DNA of 64,000 nucleotides, taken from positions 98,045-162,044 of the forward strand of contig NZ_JAPEOX010000005.1 of NCBI RefSeq assembly GCF_026340675.1, read 5' to 3'. Within the stretch, counting starts at the first letter, position 1. Every line of letters begins with the position of its first letter. The translations under genes and the position numbers were made by a program. The stretch comes from Streptomyces sp. NBC_01264. Lineage in GTDB: Bacteria; Actinomycetota; Actinomycetes; Streptomycetales; Streptomycetaceae. Positions 1-8,236 of this stretch are shown here, in pieces. The notes under the pieces were generated by a model, which was not told where the DNA came from, made no database searches, and saw only the letters and a program-made list of their open reading frames with translations.

Positions 1-1026
1 GTTCGAGGCCGGTCCCGGCCAGGAATCCGATGAGGAGTTCGGGGTGGCGCTGGATGTAGCGCAGGGCCCTCTTCACGGCTCGGTGGAGTTCGCTAATCGA
101 ACGGAAGGCCCGGTTCGCGATCTTCTCCTTGGCGTGCGCCCAGAGGAGTTCGACGGGGTTCAGCTCGGGTGCGTAGGAGGGCATCTGGATGATCGTGAGC
201 CAGTCCTGTCGCTGTGCGTACTGTTTCACGTGTTTGCTGATGTGGCTGGAGTAGTTGTCCCAGACGAGGGTGACCGGGCCGTCCAGCCGGCGGTGGAGCA
301 GGGCGAGGAAGCGTGGGAAGTCCTTCTTCGTGTAGCCGCCCGACGGCTTGACCGCATAGATCATCCGGGGCTCCGTGCCCTCCTTGAAGCAGATCCACGC
401 GACCATGCTGATCTTGTCGTTGCGTTTCCCGGACAGCCGTAGCACCGGGGTCTGCCCGGCCTTGCCCCAGGTGCGGCGGATGGGCCCGTTCAGCCAGGCT
501 CCGGCCTCGTCCTCGAAGCAGACCCACCCGCCTGTGGCTGTGACCTGCGCGGATGGGAGGCCGCCGGCCACGTCTCCGTGCGCCATGCGGCAATCGCCTC
601 CTCGCTACGCTCCACGGCCCGCACCTTCGGCACCTGCCACGACCAGCCCAGACGGTCCAACAGCCGCCACACCCCGGAGACCTCGTAGCGGACCTTGAAC
701 CGCTCCTCGATCAGGACCCCGACCCGGGCCAGGGTCCACCGCTGATCCTCCCAGCCGTACGCCGTCGGCCCCGCCCGCAGAAGACCCTCCAGCTCCCGCT
801 CCTGCTCCGCGCTCAGATACGAACTGCCGCCCGGCCCCCTGGACAGCAGGGCCCGACGGCCGCCCTCAGCCCAGGCCCGCCGCCACAGGCTGACCGCCTG
901 CGGCGTCACCCCGAGCATCTGGGCGACCTTGCTCTGCCGCATCCCCTGTTCGAATAAATCAGCCGCCTGCAAACGTCGCCGCTCCAAATCAACTGGGCTC
1001 AACGACGCACGAGTTCGAGTCCCCAT
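1..1026 (-). CDS. IS630-family transposase in two frames, 3' end off window
   Basis: Transposase of the IS630/Tc1-mariner type, which cuts and pastes DNA with a DDE catalytic domain. The frame starting at 1026 gives an N-terminal helix-turn-helix region (QSKVAQMLGVTPQAVSLW) and a winged-helix segment. The catalytic half (GGWVCFEDEAGAWLNGP onward, ending YIQRHPELLIGFLAG at the window edge) is open from about 560 down to 1, but lies one frame away. The switch falls near 540-570. Many IS630 elements use two frames joined by programmed frameshifting, but no obvious slippery run is visible, so a simple one-base indel is equally possible. The C-terminus is cut by the window edge. Confidence 0.85.
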
Positions 1027-1126
1027 ACACCCGGCATACCGAACCTGCCCAGATCATCAAACACGGCATCAAAGATCAGTACAGTACCCCTGACCTGCAC
1101 CGCAGCATGATCAACACGACTATGAA

Positions 1127-1762
1127 TTAGCCCTGGCCCTCACTCGTCGTGGTGCCATTTCGGCGCTGCAGATTTGTCCCGCTGAACGTGGGAGGGCAGG
1201 AGCGGGTGGCAGCTTTTGTGAAACATACTGCTGCCGAAGTGCTCTTGCAATTCATTCCATTGGCTTGGGAGTAGCAGCTGTTTCCAGTGCCGGGGAGGGC
1301 CAAGAATAGTGCCTGGGGAGCAGTTCCGGGGCCGCCAGGGCCTGTCCACGGATTTTGGACGGCTTCGATGGTACCAGCCCCGTCTGCGAGTACCACGGTC
1401 ACTGAGCCGCCATCCCCGAGTTCAGTATCGATAAATTGACTGCCCGTAAGAGTCTTGCAATTGATTGAAGGGAAGCAGGTGATTTCGATTTGGGCACCGA
1501 AATCATTGTAGACCTGATAAGTCAGGTCACCGTCCACATTCCCGAGGCCGGTGCGCACGGAGTGTCCGCTTCCGGTGGTTGCATTTTCGCCGTATTTAAT
1601 GCTTCCGCAGGCGTTGTGATTGTGGTTTCCTTTAACTTCGATGATGCAGATGTTTCTGTGGTCTTTGTCGTGATTGTCAGCTTGTGCGGTGGTGCTGAAT
1701 CCGAGTCCGGTGATTGCGAGGAGGGCTGTGGCGGCTGCGAGTGTGGCGCGTGTGTAGCGCAT
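1127..1762 (-). CDS. Exported protein, C-x12-C family (copy 1)
   Basis: A 211-residue protein of unknown function. The start at 1762 has a good ribosome site (AAGGAG) and opens with a clear Sec signal peptide: MRYTR, a hydrophobic stretch, then an AQA-D cleavage-like site near residue 29. The mature N-terminus reads NICIIEVKGNHNHNACGS, with two cysteines 13 residues apart. Two more genes in this window share the pattern (27671 closely, 2968 distantly). The remaining 140 residues contain further cysteines and no recognisable enzyme motif. Base composition is lower in GC than the transposases around it, which suggests a separate origin. It is probably secreted. Its role is unknown. Confidence 0.8.
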   Translation of the reverse strand: MRYTRATLAAATALLAITGLGFSTTAQADNHDKDHRNICIIEVKGNHNHNACGSIKYGENATTGSGHSVRTGLGNVDGDLTYQVYNDFGAQIEITCFPSINCKTLTGSQFIDTELGDGGSVTVVLADGAGTIEAVQNPWTGPGGPGTAPQALFLALPGTGNSCYSQANGMNCKSTSAAVCFTKAATRSCPPTFSGTNLQRRNGTTTSEGQG

Positions 1763-1879
1763 TCTGCTTCTCCTTGGTTGTTCCGGTTGTTGTTTTTGTA
1801 TGATGGTGGTTTGTGAGTGCGTATTGGGGGAGGCGGGCCGTGATTGTAGTTCGGTCGGGTGAATCGGGTTGACTTGACA

Positions 1880-1962
1880 GCACTGTCACGTAAGCGATGC
1901 ATGGCATGGACGCGTCAGTAGTTCTTTCGGTGGGCGCCCCGGATCGCATCGTCAGGCGAGAG
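1880..1962. repeat. Left part of MITE-like element (partial)
   Basis: This 83-bp stretch matches 26659-26741 with about ten differences (shared core GCATGGACGCGTCAGTAG with minor variants). It begins with an IS6-like terminal sequence (GCACTGTCACG) and stops exactly where the IS6 copy at 1963 starts. At 26657 the same sequence is the left half of a complete small element. Confidence 0.6.
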
Positions 1963-2826
1963 GGCACTGTCACGTTGTCGGGCAGGGTGAGATGATCTTC
2001 GGGTTGTCCGTCCGGAGAGGGGCCTGATTCGTGTCGTCGAGCATGCCGTCGTATGCGAATCACCGTTACCCGGTGGAGATCATTTCGCACTGTGTGTGGC
2101 TGTACTTCCGGTTCCCGCTCTCCTTCCGTGAGGTGGAGGAGATGATGCTCGAGCGGGGCGTGGTCGTCTCCTACGAGACAATCCGCCGGTGGTGTCTGAA
2201 GTTCAGCCAGGTCTACGCCAACGCGTTGCGCCGGCGGCGCCCGCAGCCCGGCGACAAGTGGCACTTGGACGAGGTCTTCGTCAAGATCGGCGGGGTGCGG
2301 AAGTACTTGTGGCGGGCTGTGGACGCCGACGGGAACGTCCTCGACATCCTGGTGCAGAATCGCCGTGACAAGGCTGCGGCCAGGCGTTTCTTCCGTCGGC
2401 TCCTCACCTCCACCGGGCAGGTGCCCCGGGTGGTCGTCACCGACAAGCTGAAGTCGTACGGGGCGGCGCACCGGGAAGTGATGCCCTCGGTGGAGCACCG
2501 TTCCCACAAGGGTTTGAACAACCGGGCGGAGAACTCGCACCAGCCAACGAGGCAGCGGGAACGCGCGATGAAAGGGTTCCGCAGCCCGGGTGGGGCGCAA
2601 CGGTTCCTGGCCGCGTTCACCGGGATCTCACCCCACTTCAGACCCGGACGGCACCTCATGACCGCCCGCCGCCACCGCCTCGAAATGACCGTCCGCTTCG
2701 CGATCTGGGACCAGATCACCGGCGTCGCCGGCATGCCCGCGACGGTCTGAGCAACCAGCCGCCGACGACCCCCGCACGGCCTGACGCGCAATCAAACGAT
2801 CACACCACCGACAAGGTGACAGCACC
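1963..2826 (+). mobile_element. IS6-family element, complete
   Basis: The ends are GGCACTGTCACGTTGTCGG on the left and, inverted on the right, GGTGCTGTCACCTTGTCGG. Length is 864 bp with one transposase gene. No direct repeat flanks it: the left side is a truncated MITE-like sequence and the right side abuts another IS6 end. It therefore sits at a recombination junction rather than a fresh insertion. Confidence 0.85.
2031..2750 (+). CDS. IS6-family DDE transposase
   Basis: A 239-residue transposase, full length for the family. It starts at GTG 2031. The N-terminal zinc-binding/helix-turn-helix part (HCVWLYFRFPLSFREVEEMM) is followed by the DDE catalytic core: D in WHLDEVFVKI, D in VVVTDKLKSYG, and E in NNRAENSHQPTR. 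The family moves replicatively and forms cointegrates, which explains why IS6 copies sit at many junctions in this window. The codons for HKG, which are the IS1182 target in two other copies here, are intact. Confidence 0.93.
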   Translation: MSSSMPSYANHRYPVEIISHCVWLYFRFPLSFREVEEMMLERGVVVSYETIRRWCLKFSQVYANALRRRRPQPGDKWHLDEVFVKIGGVRKYLWRAVDADGNVLDILVQNRRDKAAARRFFRRLLTSTGQVPRVVVTDKLKSYGAAHREVMPSVEHRSHKGLNNRAENSHQPTRQRERAMKGFRSPGGAQRFLAAFTGISPHFRPGRHLMTARRHRLEMTVRFAIWDQITGVAGMPATV

Positions 2827-2899
2827 CACGAACCCCACCCCTCGCCGGACGGACAACCCGAAGATCATCCCAGACCCCCACCGGCAACGTGACAATGCC
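2827..2899 (-). repeat. IS6 terminal remnant
   Basis: About 73 bp read, on the minus strand, as an IS6 left end (GGCATTGTCACGTTGCCGG followed by the GATGATCTTCGGGTTGTCCG stretch found upstream of every IS6 transposase here). No transposase accompanies it. It directly abuts the right end of the preceding IS6 copy in inverted orientation. Confidence 0.7.
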
Positions 2900-2967
2900 T
2901 GTGAGACAGAGTCGTTGACCATACAGACCCATTGGATCATCGAGATGGTCAACTGCGGCAGCATGGA

Positions 2968-3513
2968 TCAGGTCGCGTCGTGCGTGATGGTGGTGGTGTC
3001 GCCATTGAAACTGCAGGCTGTACCCGGGGCGGTGGTAGAGCAGCTGGTGACCCGGCCGTTGTCCATGGTGATGGTGAGGTGCCCCAGGTCGGTGCCGACG
3101 GCAGTTTGCAAGCTGTACTCGGCCGTGGCATCGGTGGTGGCTGTGGTGTTGTCTTCGGCCTGGCGAATGAGGGACGCGCCCGGCGCGATGGAGTTCTCGG
3201 CGGGGGCTGGCACGAGCGTGCCGGATTCCCGGACGAATACCAGGGTGAGGTCGGTGGTGTGGTTACGGATGGGATAGGAGGAAACGGTCGCTGCGGCCGC
3301 GGTGTTCGCGCTCGCGTCAGCGTTCTCGGACTCGAGGGAAGGTGCCGTCACAACCTTCTCGCAGGCGAGGTTGTTGAAATCGCCGATGTTGTGGATCAGG
3401 CACATGCGTGAGGCGGGCGGATCACCGATTTGATCTGCACCGGCTGAAGCTGCGCCGCCAAGGACCACTGTGCTTGACGCGATGAGCGTCATAGCCACCC
3501 TTACTACAGGCAT
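2968..3513 (-). CDS. Exported protein, distant C-x12-C family member (copy 2)
   Basis: A 181-residue protein of unknown function. It starts at ATG 3513 with ribosome site AGGTGGAAAG. A signal peptide (MPVVRVAMTLIASSTVVLGG, then ASAGA) precedes a mature start containing MCLIHNIGDFNNLAC. That segment has the same C-x12-C spacing and G-(N/D)-x-N-x-x-A-C ending as the proteins at 1127 and 27671. The rest is rich in Thr, Ala and Asp and contains a second cysteine pair (SCSTTAPGTACSF). It is likely extracellular. The relationship to the other two rests only on this short segment and the general design. Confidence 0.75.
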   Translation of the reverse strand: MPVVRVAMTLIASSTVVLGGAASAGADQIGDPPASRMCLIHNIGDFNNLACEKVVTAPSLESENADASANTAAAATVSSYPIRNHTTDLTLVFVRESGTLVPAPAENSIAPGASLIRQAEDNTTATTDATAEYSLQTAVGTDLGHLTITMDNGRVTSCSTTAPGTACSFNGDTTTITHDAT

Positions 3514-3734
3514 CTTTCCACCTTTTTGGCCAGTCCGGTAGGTCGGAGGTTACGGACCGATCCTTCTGTAGGAAGGGCTATCAGTCGGGGACGACACACC
3601 GCCGATGCCAACGTGTCAACGGCCCGTCTTACCCGTGCACTCCCGTGCGCCGTGGTGTCGTACGCGATCCGCCGCGAGCGGGAGAGGATCATGTGTGCCG
3701 TTCCCATGAAGCTTCACGGAAAAAGGACTTGATC

Positions 3735-3998
3735 ATGCTGACCAAGAATCTGCGGGCTCTTGCGACCACGACGACCGCGGCTCTGGTGCTCGTCGGCGTG
3801 CAGACCGCTTCCGCTTGTGCAGACTCCGGATCTGGTCACTGGAGAGCCCCCGGTACGCCGGACATCACTGTCATCGTCGCGGCCGGGGACCACATTACGG
3901 CAGACCCGGAGCGCATCACCAGGAGCGGCCCAGACACCCATGTTCCCGCATCCGCGGTCTGCCACACAGGCGCCACGCCTCTGTGCCATATCGCCTGA
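3735..3998 (+). CDS. Small exported protein
   Basis: An 87-residue protein. ATG 3735 is chosen over the upstream in-frame GTG because AAAAAGGA lies just ahead of it and because a signal peptide starts there (MLTKNLRALATTTTAALVLV, with cleavage near TASACA). The mature part is about 60 residues and ends in a cysteine pair (VCHTGATPLCHIA). No family is recognised. It is transcribed away from the exported-protein gene at 2968, which starts 220 bp upstream on the other strand. Confidence 0.6.
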   Translation: MLTKNLRALATTTTAALVLVGVQTASACADSGSGHWRAPGTPDITVIVAAGDHITADPERITRSGPDTHVPASAVCHTGATPLCHIA

Positions 3999-4059
3999 CG
4001 GCTTAGGGCTCGCAGAGAATCAAGGTGTTGCTTCCCGCGGTTCGACTCGTTGGTGTGAT

Positions 4060-4362
4060 ATGCGCATATCCGGCGAGGCTAGTGATCAACTCGGCCTGAA
4101 GTTCGCGGTGTTGTTTCCTCATCTGGACGAGCGGCAGCGCCGTCTCCTGATGGGGGCTGAGGCCAGGATCCTGGGACACGGCGGGATCCGGGCGGTCGCC
4201 CGAGCCGCCCAGGTCAGCGAGACCACAGTCCGCAAAGGCGTGGACGAGCTGGAGGCGGGGGCGGAACCGCTGGGCCGGGTCCGCCGTCCTGGCGGAGGTC
4301 GCAAGCGGGCAGCCGAGGTGGATCCAGGACTGCGGCCCGCGCTGTTGGCGCTGGTCGAGCCC
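4060..4362 (+). pseudogene. ISAzo13-family transposase, 5' fragment
   Basis: This is the N-terminal 100 residues of an ISAzo13-type transposase (FAVLFPHLDERQRRLLMGAE, ARAAQVSETTVRKGVDELE, RRPGGGRKRA). The frame is cut after LLALVEP by the left end of the IS6 copy at 4363. The IS end lies upstream near 4010-4030, where GAATCAAGGTGTTGCTTC matches the corresponding region of the copy at 27138-27540. The 3' part of this copy is nowhere in the window. Confidence 0.8.
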
Positions 4363-4440
4363 GGGCGTTGTCAGGTTGAGTGGGGGTGTCGCTCGGTGGG
4401 ATGATCATCTGTCTGGTCGGGGTTGCTGGAGGGGCTGCTC

Positions 4441-4915
4441 GTGGAGACGGTGTCGTACCGGGGTTTCCGCTTCCCGCCGGAGATCATCAGCCACTGCGTG
4501 TGGCTGTACCACCGCTTCGGTCTGAGTCTGCGTGAGGTCGAGGAGCTGATGCTCGAGCGGGGCGTCGAGGTGTCTTACGAGACGGTCCACCAGTGGACCC
4601 GCCGGTTCGGCCCCGCCTACGCCGGCGCGCTGCGCCGGCGCCGCCCGCAGCCGGGCGACAAATGGCACCTGGACGAGGTCTTCGTCAAGATCAACAAGGT
4701 GCAGAAGTACTTGTGGCGTGCCGTCGACCAGGACGGGAACGTCCTCGACATCCTGCTGCAGAACCGCCGCGACGAGGCCGCGGCCAGGCGTTTCCTCCGG
4801 AAACTGATGAAGAAGACCCGCTCGGTGCCCAGAGTGATCATCACCGACAAGCTCCGCTCCTACGGAGCCGCCCACCGCATGGTGATGCCCTCGGTGGACC
4901 ACCGCTCCCACAAGG
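4441..4915 (+). pseudogene. IS6 transposase, N-terminal part
   Basis: The first two thirds of a divergent IS6 transposase (FPPEIISHCVWLYHRFGLSL, WHLDEVFVKINKVQKYLW, VIITDKLRSYGA). The frame stops being IS6 at the codons for SHKG, where IS1182 was inserted, and then runs into a short nonsense tail. The missing catalytic glutamate and C-terminus are at 6773-7018. Confidence 0.85.
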
Positions 4916-6772
4916 GATCCTGCTGGCCAAATGTGGGGGGCAGTCAGGCCGTGAGGGTGAGGTCAAGTCTCGCGAGGTGACTGGTGCGGGTGTGGTCGAG
5001 GGGTTGGTTGTTCCACCAGGCGTCGAGGCGGATGAGGTTGAGGGCGACGGCGGAGTAGACGTGTTCGAGGTGGGTCTTCGCGAGGCCGCGATAGCGGGCC
5101 CTGCGGTTACCGGTGACGGCTGTGGCCTGGCGGATGGTGCCCTCGACGCCGGCGCGCAGGGCGTATGTGGTCTGCCAGTCGGCGTCCTGCTGGGCGGCGT
5201 GGTTCGTGTTGATCAGTTCCTGCAGGTCCCGTGGGCGCAGGGTGAGCTGGCGGCCCTGGCGTGTGGCGTCGGTGCATGCCGCTCTGACCGGGCAGGGGCC
5301 GCAGTCGGCCTCGTCGAAGCGGACCGCGATCCCTTCGCGGCCGTGTTGCCGGGCCGGGCTCCAGAACCTGCTGGTGGCGCCCTGGGGGCAGGTGGCTTGC
5401 TCGGCGTCCCAGTCGATGGTGAAGGCTTCGCGCTGGTAACCGGCGTTCTCCCGGTCCTGGCGGGAGGTGCCCGCCAGGAGCGGTGCGACCAGGGTGATCC
5501 CGAAGGCGGCCCGGGCCCCGGCGAGGAGTTCCGCGCTTGCGTAGCCGGAGTCGAGGTAGTGCTCGGCGGGCAGCAGGCCCCGGTCGGCGAGGGCCCGGTG
5601 GACGGGCTCGACCAGCTTCACATCGGGCACGGTCGCGTCCGTGGTCGCGACATGTGTGATCACGTTCGGGATGTCCGGACGCGCCCGGCGTCCCGGCCGC
5701 GGGGTCCCTCCGCCGGGCCGGGGCCGCTGGCAGACCTCGCTGATGTGCAGTTTGTACCCGGTCCAGTGTAGGGCGTTCTTGGTGCCGTTGCGGGCGTCGA
5801 GGTCGTAGGGCGAGGCCAGGCGCAGTCTGCCGGGCGGGAGACCCTCCTTGTCCGCCTCCCGCCGCTTGACCACCTCCCGCCCGTCGCCGCCGGTGGTGAC
5901 CAGGTAGTTCTGCACAGTGATCCGGCGCAGGACCTGGACCGCGGGCAGCTCGCGCAGCCACAGGGGCGAGTGAGGGTTGTGGACCGCCCGCAGCAGGGCC
6001 ACCGCGTCACGGCCGTAGTCCAGTACGAGTTCGTCCCGCTTGGCTTTGGAGCTGGCGGGACGCCAGCTCTCGTCGATGCGCCGCCCGTAGCGGCGGTTCC
6101 ACCCACGGACGTCCACGGCCTGCGCCACCCAGTGCGGGGCCGCGGCGGACAGCGCCTCCAGCGCGGCCCGCACCGACTCCCCGCACAGCTCGAGGCGGTT
6201 CAGGTCCCGCACCGCCGCCAGTACGTGGGTGGAGTCGGTCCGCTGCTTACCCCCAGCCTTGACCAGGCCCTTGCCCTTCAATGCCGCCAGCAGCAGATCC
6301 AGTACCCGCTCCTCCAGGCCGTGCTCGACCACCCGGGTGCGGAACTCCGAGAGCACCGAGGCATCGAAGCCGACGTCCTCCAACTCCAGGCCAAGGCAGT
6401 ACTTCCACGACAGGTCGAACCGGACCCGGTGGGCGGCGGCGCGGTCGGTCAGGTTCTCCGCCATCTGCAGCACCGTCACCATCGCCAGCCGCCCCGGCGA
6501 CCAGCCCCGCCGGCCCCGCAGACCGAACGCCCCGGCGAACTCGGCATCCGCGAACAGCCCGCCCAGCTCATCCCGCACCCGCATAGCCAACGGCGGCGCC
6601 CCACGACCAGCCACCGCCCGCGCGACCCGCACCGTCACCTCAGGGACCTCGGGCCACTGCTCCGGCAGCAACGACATGACTCCCACCCCACCAGCCGGGA
6701 ACGACAGAACCGGCCACCACCATGCCAACCGCCCGCCCTCACCGCAGGACACGACATTTGGCCAGCAGGATC
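4916..6772 (-). mobile_element. IS1182-family element, copy 1
   Basis: 1857 bp with 19-bp perfect terminal inverted repeats GATCCTGCTGGCCAAATGT. It is flanked by the direct repeat CACAAGG (4909-4915 and 6773-6779). The copy at 11954-13810 has the same length, ends and target site. Confidence 0.92.
4944..6677 (-). CDS. IS1182-family transposase, copy 1
   Basis: A 577-residue DDE transposase starting at ATG 6677 (MSLLPEQWPEVPEVTVRV). Its N-terminal DNA-binding part (MVTVLQMAENLTDRAAAHRV, SEFRTRVVEHGLEERVLD) is followed by the catalytic region with TDSTHVLAAVRDLNRLE and GYKLHISEVC. A cysteine motif resembling a zinc ribbon follows (CGPCPVRAAC), and the C-terminus is VEGTIRQATAVTGNRRARYR. The reading frame is open upstream of this start, but the element boundary limits it. 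The protein appears identical to the copy at 12049, so both are recent and probably active. Confidence 0.93.
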   Translation of the reverse strand: MSLLPEQWPEVPEVTVRVARAVAGRGAPPLAMRVRDELGGLFADAEFAGAFGLRGRRGWSPGRLAMVTVLQMAENLTDRAAAHRVRFDLSWKYCLGLELEDVGFDASVLSEFRTRVVEHGLEERVLDLLLAALKGKGLVKAGGKQRTDSTHVLAAVRDLNRLELCGESVRAALEALSAAAPHWVAQAVDVRGWNRRYGRRIDESWRPASSKAKRDELVLDYGRDAVALLRAVHNPHSPLWLRELPAVQVLRRITVQNYLVTTGGDGREVVKRREADKEGLPPGRLRLASPYDLDARNGTKNALHWTGYKLHISEVCQRPRPGGGTPRPGRRARPDIPNVITHVATTDATVPDVKLVEPVHRALADRGLLPAEHYLDSGYASAELLAGARAAFGITLVAPLLAGTSRQDRENAGYQREAFTIDWDAEQATCPQGATSRFWSPARQHGREGIAVRFDEADCGPCPVRAACTDATRQGRQLTLRPRDLQELINTNHAAQQDADWQTTYALRAGVEGTIRQATAVTGNRRARYRGLAKTHLEHVYSAVALNLIRLDAWWNNQPLDHTRTSHLARLDLTLTA

Positions 6773-7018
6773 CACAAGGGACTCAACAACCGGGCCGAGA
6801 ACTCACATCAGCCGACGAGGCAGCGGGAACGCGCGATGAAGGGGTTCCGTTCCGTCGGCGCAGCCCAACGGTTCCTGGCCGCGTTCAGCGGCATCTCACC
6901 CCACTTCAGACCCCGACGCCACCTCCTCACCGCCACCGGCTACCGCACCGAAATGATCACCCGCTTCGCCATCTGGGACCAGATCACCGGCACCGCAGGC
7001 CTGCCCGCGGCCACCTGA
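6773..7018 (+). pseudogene. IS6 transposase, C-terminal part
   Basis: This continues the IS6 transposase cut at 4915: HKGLNNRAENSHQPTRQRER carries the catalytic glutamate, and GFRSVGAAQRFLAAFSGISP follows. It begins with the second copy of the 7-bp target duplication. The differences from the copy at 11708 (SVGA against SPGG, GYRTEM against RHRFEM) show that this half belongs to the divergent type. Confidence 0.85.
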
Positions 7019-7095
7019 AACAGACACCACTACCACGGCCAGACACGTCCCGAACCAGAAGATGCCCCCGAGAATCACTCAACCTGACAACGCCC

Positions 7096-7497
7096 GTTCC
7101 GGTGCTCGTCGACGAAACGGAAGCGGATCACCGTGTCGTCTCCCGCGCGAAATAGGCGGCGGCCTTCCGGAGGATCTCGTTGTCCTCCTTCAGTCGGACG
7201 TTCTCCCGCCGCAGGCGCTTGAGCTCTTCCTTCTCGTCAGGGGTCACGCCGGCGTCACCCCCGCCGTCCGCGGCCTGGATACGGGTCCGGTCGTCGCGAA
7301 CCCACTTGCGCAGGGTCTCCAGATGGATGCCCAGGCCGTGGGCGATGTCGGTGAGGGATCGGTCCGGCGAGGAACGCACGAGGTCCACCGCGTCCCGCTT
7401 GAACTCTTCGGGGTAGTTCTTCCGCTTTGCCACCTTGGATCACTTCCCCTGGATGACCAAACATCCAGCGTCCAGGTGTCGGAATTTCGGGGGTCAC
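7096..7497 (-). mobile_element. IS3-family element, 5' remnant
   Basis: The left end near 7497 reads TGACCCCCGAAATTCCGAC on the minus strand. It contains orfA and only the first dozen codons of orfB (IRFRFVDEHRN), which is cut by the IS6 right end at 7095. Confidence 0.75.
7128..7433 (-). CDS. IS3-family transposase OrfA
   Basis: A 101-residue helix-turn-helix protein, typical of IS3 OrfA. MAKRKNYPEEFKRDAVDLVR is followed by a helix-turn-helix (LTDIAHGLGIHLETLRKWV) and a leucine-zipper-like coiled coil (LKRLRRENVRLKEDNEILRK). The normal continuation would be OrfB by frameshift from the overlap, but orfB is truncated a few codons later, so the element cannot transpose by itself. Confidence 0.9.
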   Translation of the reverse strand: MAKRKNYPEEFKRDAVDLVRSSPDRSLTDIAHGLGIHLETLRKWVRDDRTRIQAADGGGDAGVTPDEKEELKRLRRENVRLKEDNEILRKAAAYFARETTR

Positions 7498-7783
7498 TTC
7501 ACCCGGCCTCGCCCCCTACGAGGCCGCCAGCAGCGTCACACTGCCACCATGGCCGCGATCCGGCTGGCCGCTCAGGCAGTGGCCCGCCCGGGTGGGCAGG
7601 GCGATGACGGCGGCGGTGGACGCCCGGTCGAGGGCGGACGCCCGCCACGGATCCGAGATGGGCTCTCTTTTGCCCCAACGCCAATCGGCGTTCCAGACGT
7701 ACGCAGACTTCTGTAACACCCGTAGATGACGTACCACCGCCGACGCCGTTTGTCACCATAGGCTTTCAATGTCAGTGGTAAGT
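7498..7783. other. Intergenic, no gene recognised
   Basis: No convincing gene. A minus-strand stretch around 7570-7760 can be read as protein-like (ADWRWGKREPISDPWR) but matches nothing I recognise. It may be decayed coding sequence. Confidence 0.4.
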
Positions 7784-7820
7784 AACACGGATGCCCCGGA
7801 GCTGGCGGGGCATCCGTGTT
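7784..7820. terminator. Rho-independent terminator
   Basis: A perfect 14-bp stem AACACGGATGCCCC with loop GGAGCTGGC, then TTTCTATTT on the plus strand. It lies directly downstream of the leftward immunity gene ending at 7827 and can serve both strands. Confidence 0.8.
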
Positions 7821-7826
7821 TCTATT

Positions 7827-8234
7827 TCAGTGCCATTCGAAGTGGTATCGATTTGCTTCGCGATCGAATGACGCGATGATCTGCCGCCCATGAATCTCGA
7901 ACATATCTTCAGCCCACCGACACATGGCTACCGAAATGCCATCGATCTGAAAGTCTGATTCGACGTACGAGACTTCGCCGACTGTCACCGTGACGGTCCT
8001 GCCGTTTATGCTCTCGGAAATCTCTGCGGCAACCATTGATAGTCCTTTGGTTGCTTCTTCCTTGTAGGCAGGGGGCAAATCTGAAGCCGAGTCCGTAAAT
8101 CTGAGCCAAACAGGATACCCCGCTGCCACTCGTTCTTTCTCTTGGCCTGTTTCGAACTGTACCCCCGCTGTGATGGAGATCCTGATCCCCCAAGATGACT
8201 TAAGAATTTTGTAGACGTGCGTGCTGAACTGCAT
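7827..8234 (-). CDS. Putative immunity protein for the RHS toxin at 8237
   Basis: A 135-residue acidic, soluble protein (MQFSTHVYKILKSSWGIRIS...). ATG 8234 lies two bases after the stop of the toxin gene, so the two are translationally coupled, the standard arrangement for a polymorphic toxin and its antidote. No known immunity family is recognised. GC content is visibly lower than in the neighbouring RHS repeats, as is usual for exchanged toxin-immunity cassettes. The terminator at 7784 closes the pair. The immunity role is inferred from position only. Confidence 0.75.
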   Translation of the reverse strand: MQFSTHVYKILKSSWGIRISITAGVQFETGQEKERVAAGYPVWLRFTDSASDLPPAYKEEATKGLSMVAAEISESINGRTVTVTVGEVSYVESDFQIDGISVAMCRWAEDMFEIHGRQIIASFDREANRYHFEWH

Positions 8235-8236
8235 AA

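Larger units (their letters stand above)
4363..7095 (+). mobile_element. IS6-family element (divergent type) split by IS1182
   Basis: The ends are GGGCGTTGTCAGGTTGAGTG and its exact complement CACTCAACCTGACAACGCCC, so both halves belong to one element. Its IS6 transposase differs clearly from the other IS6 copies in the window. An IS1182 copy (4916-6772) interrupts it. The left flank is a broken ISAzo13 gene and the right flank a broken IS3 element. There is no flanking duplication. Confidence 0.85.
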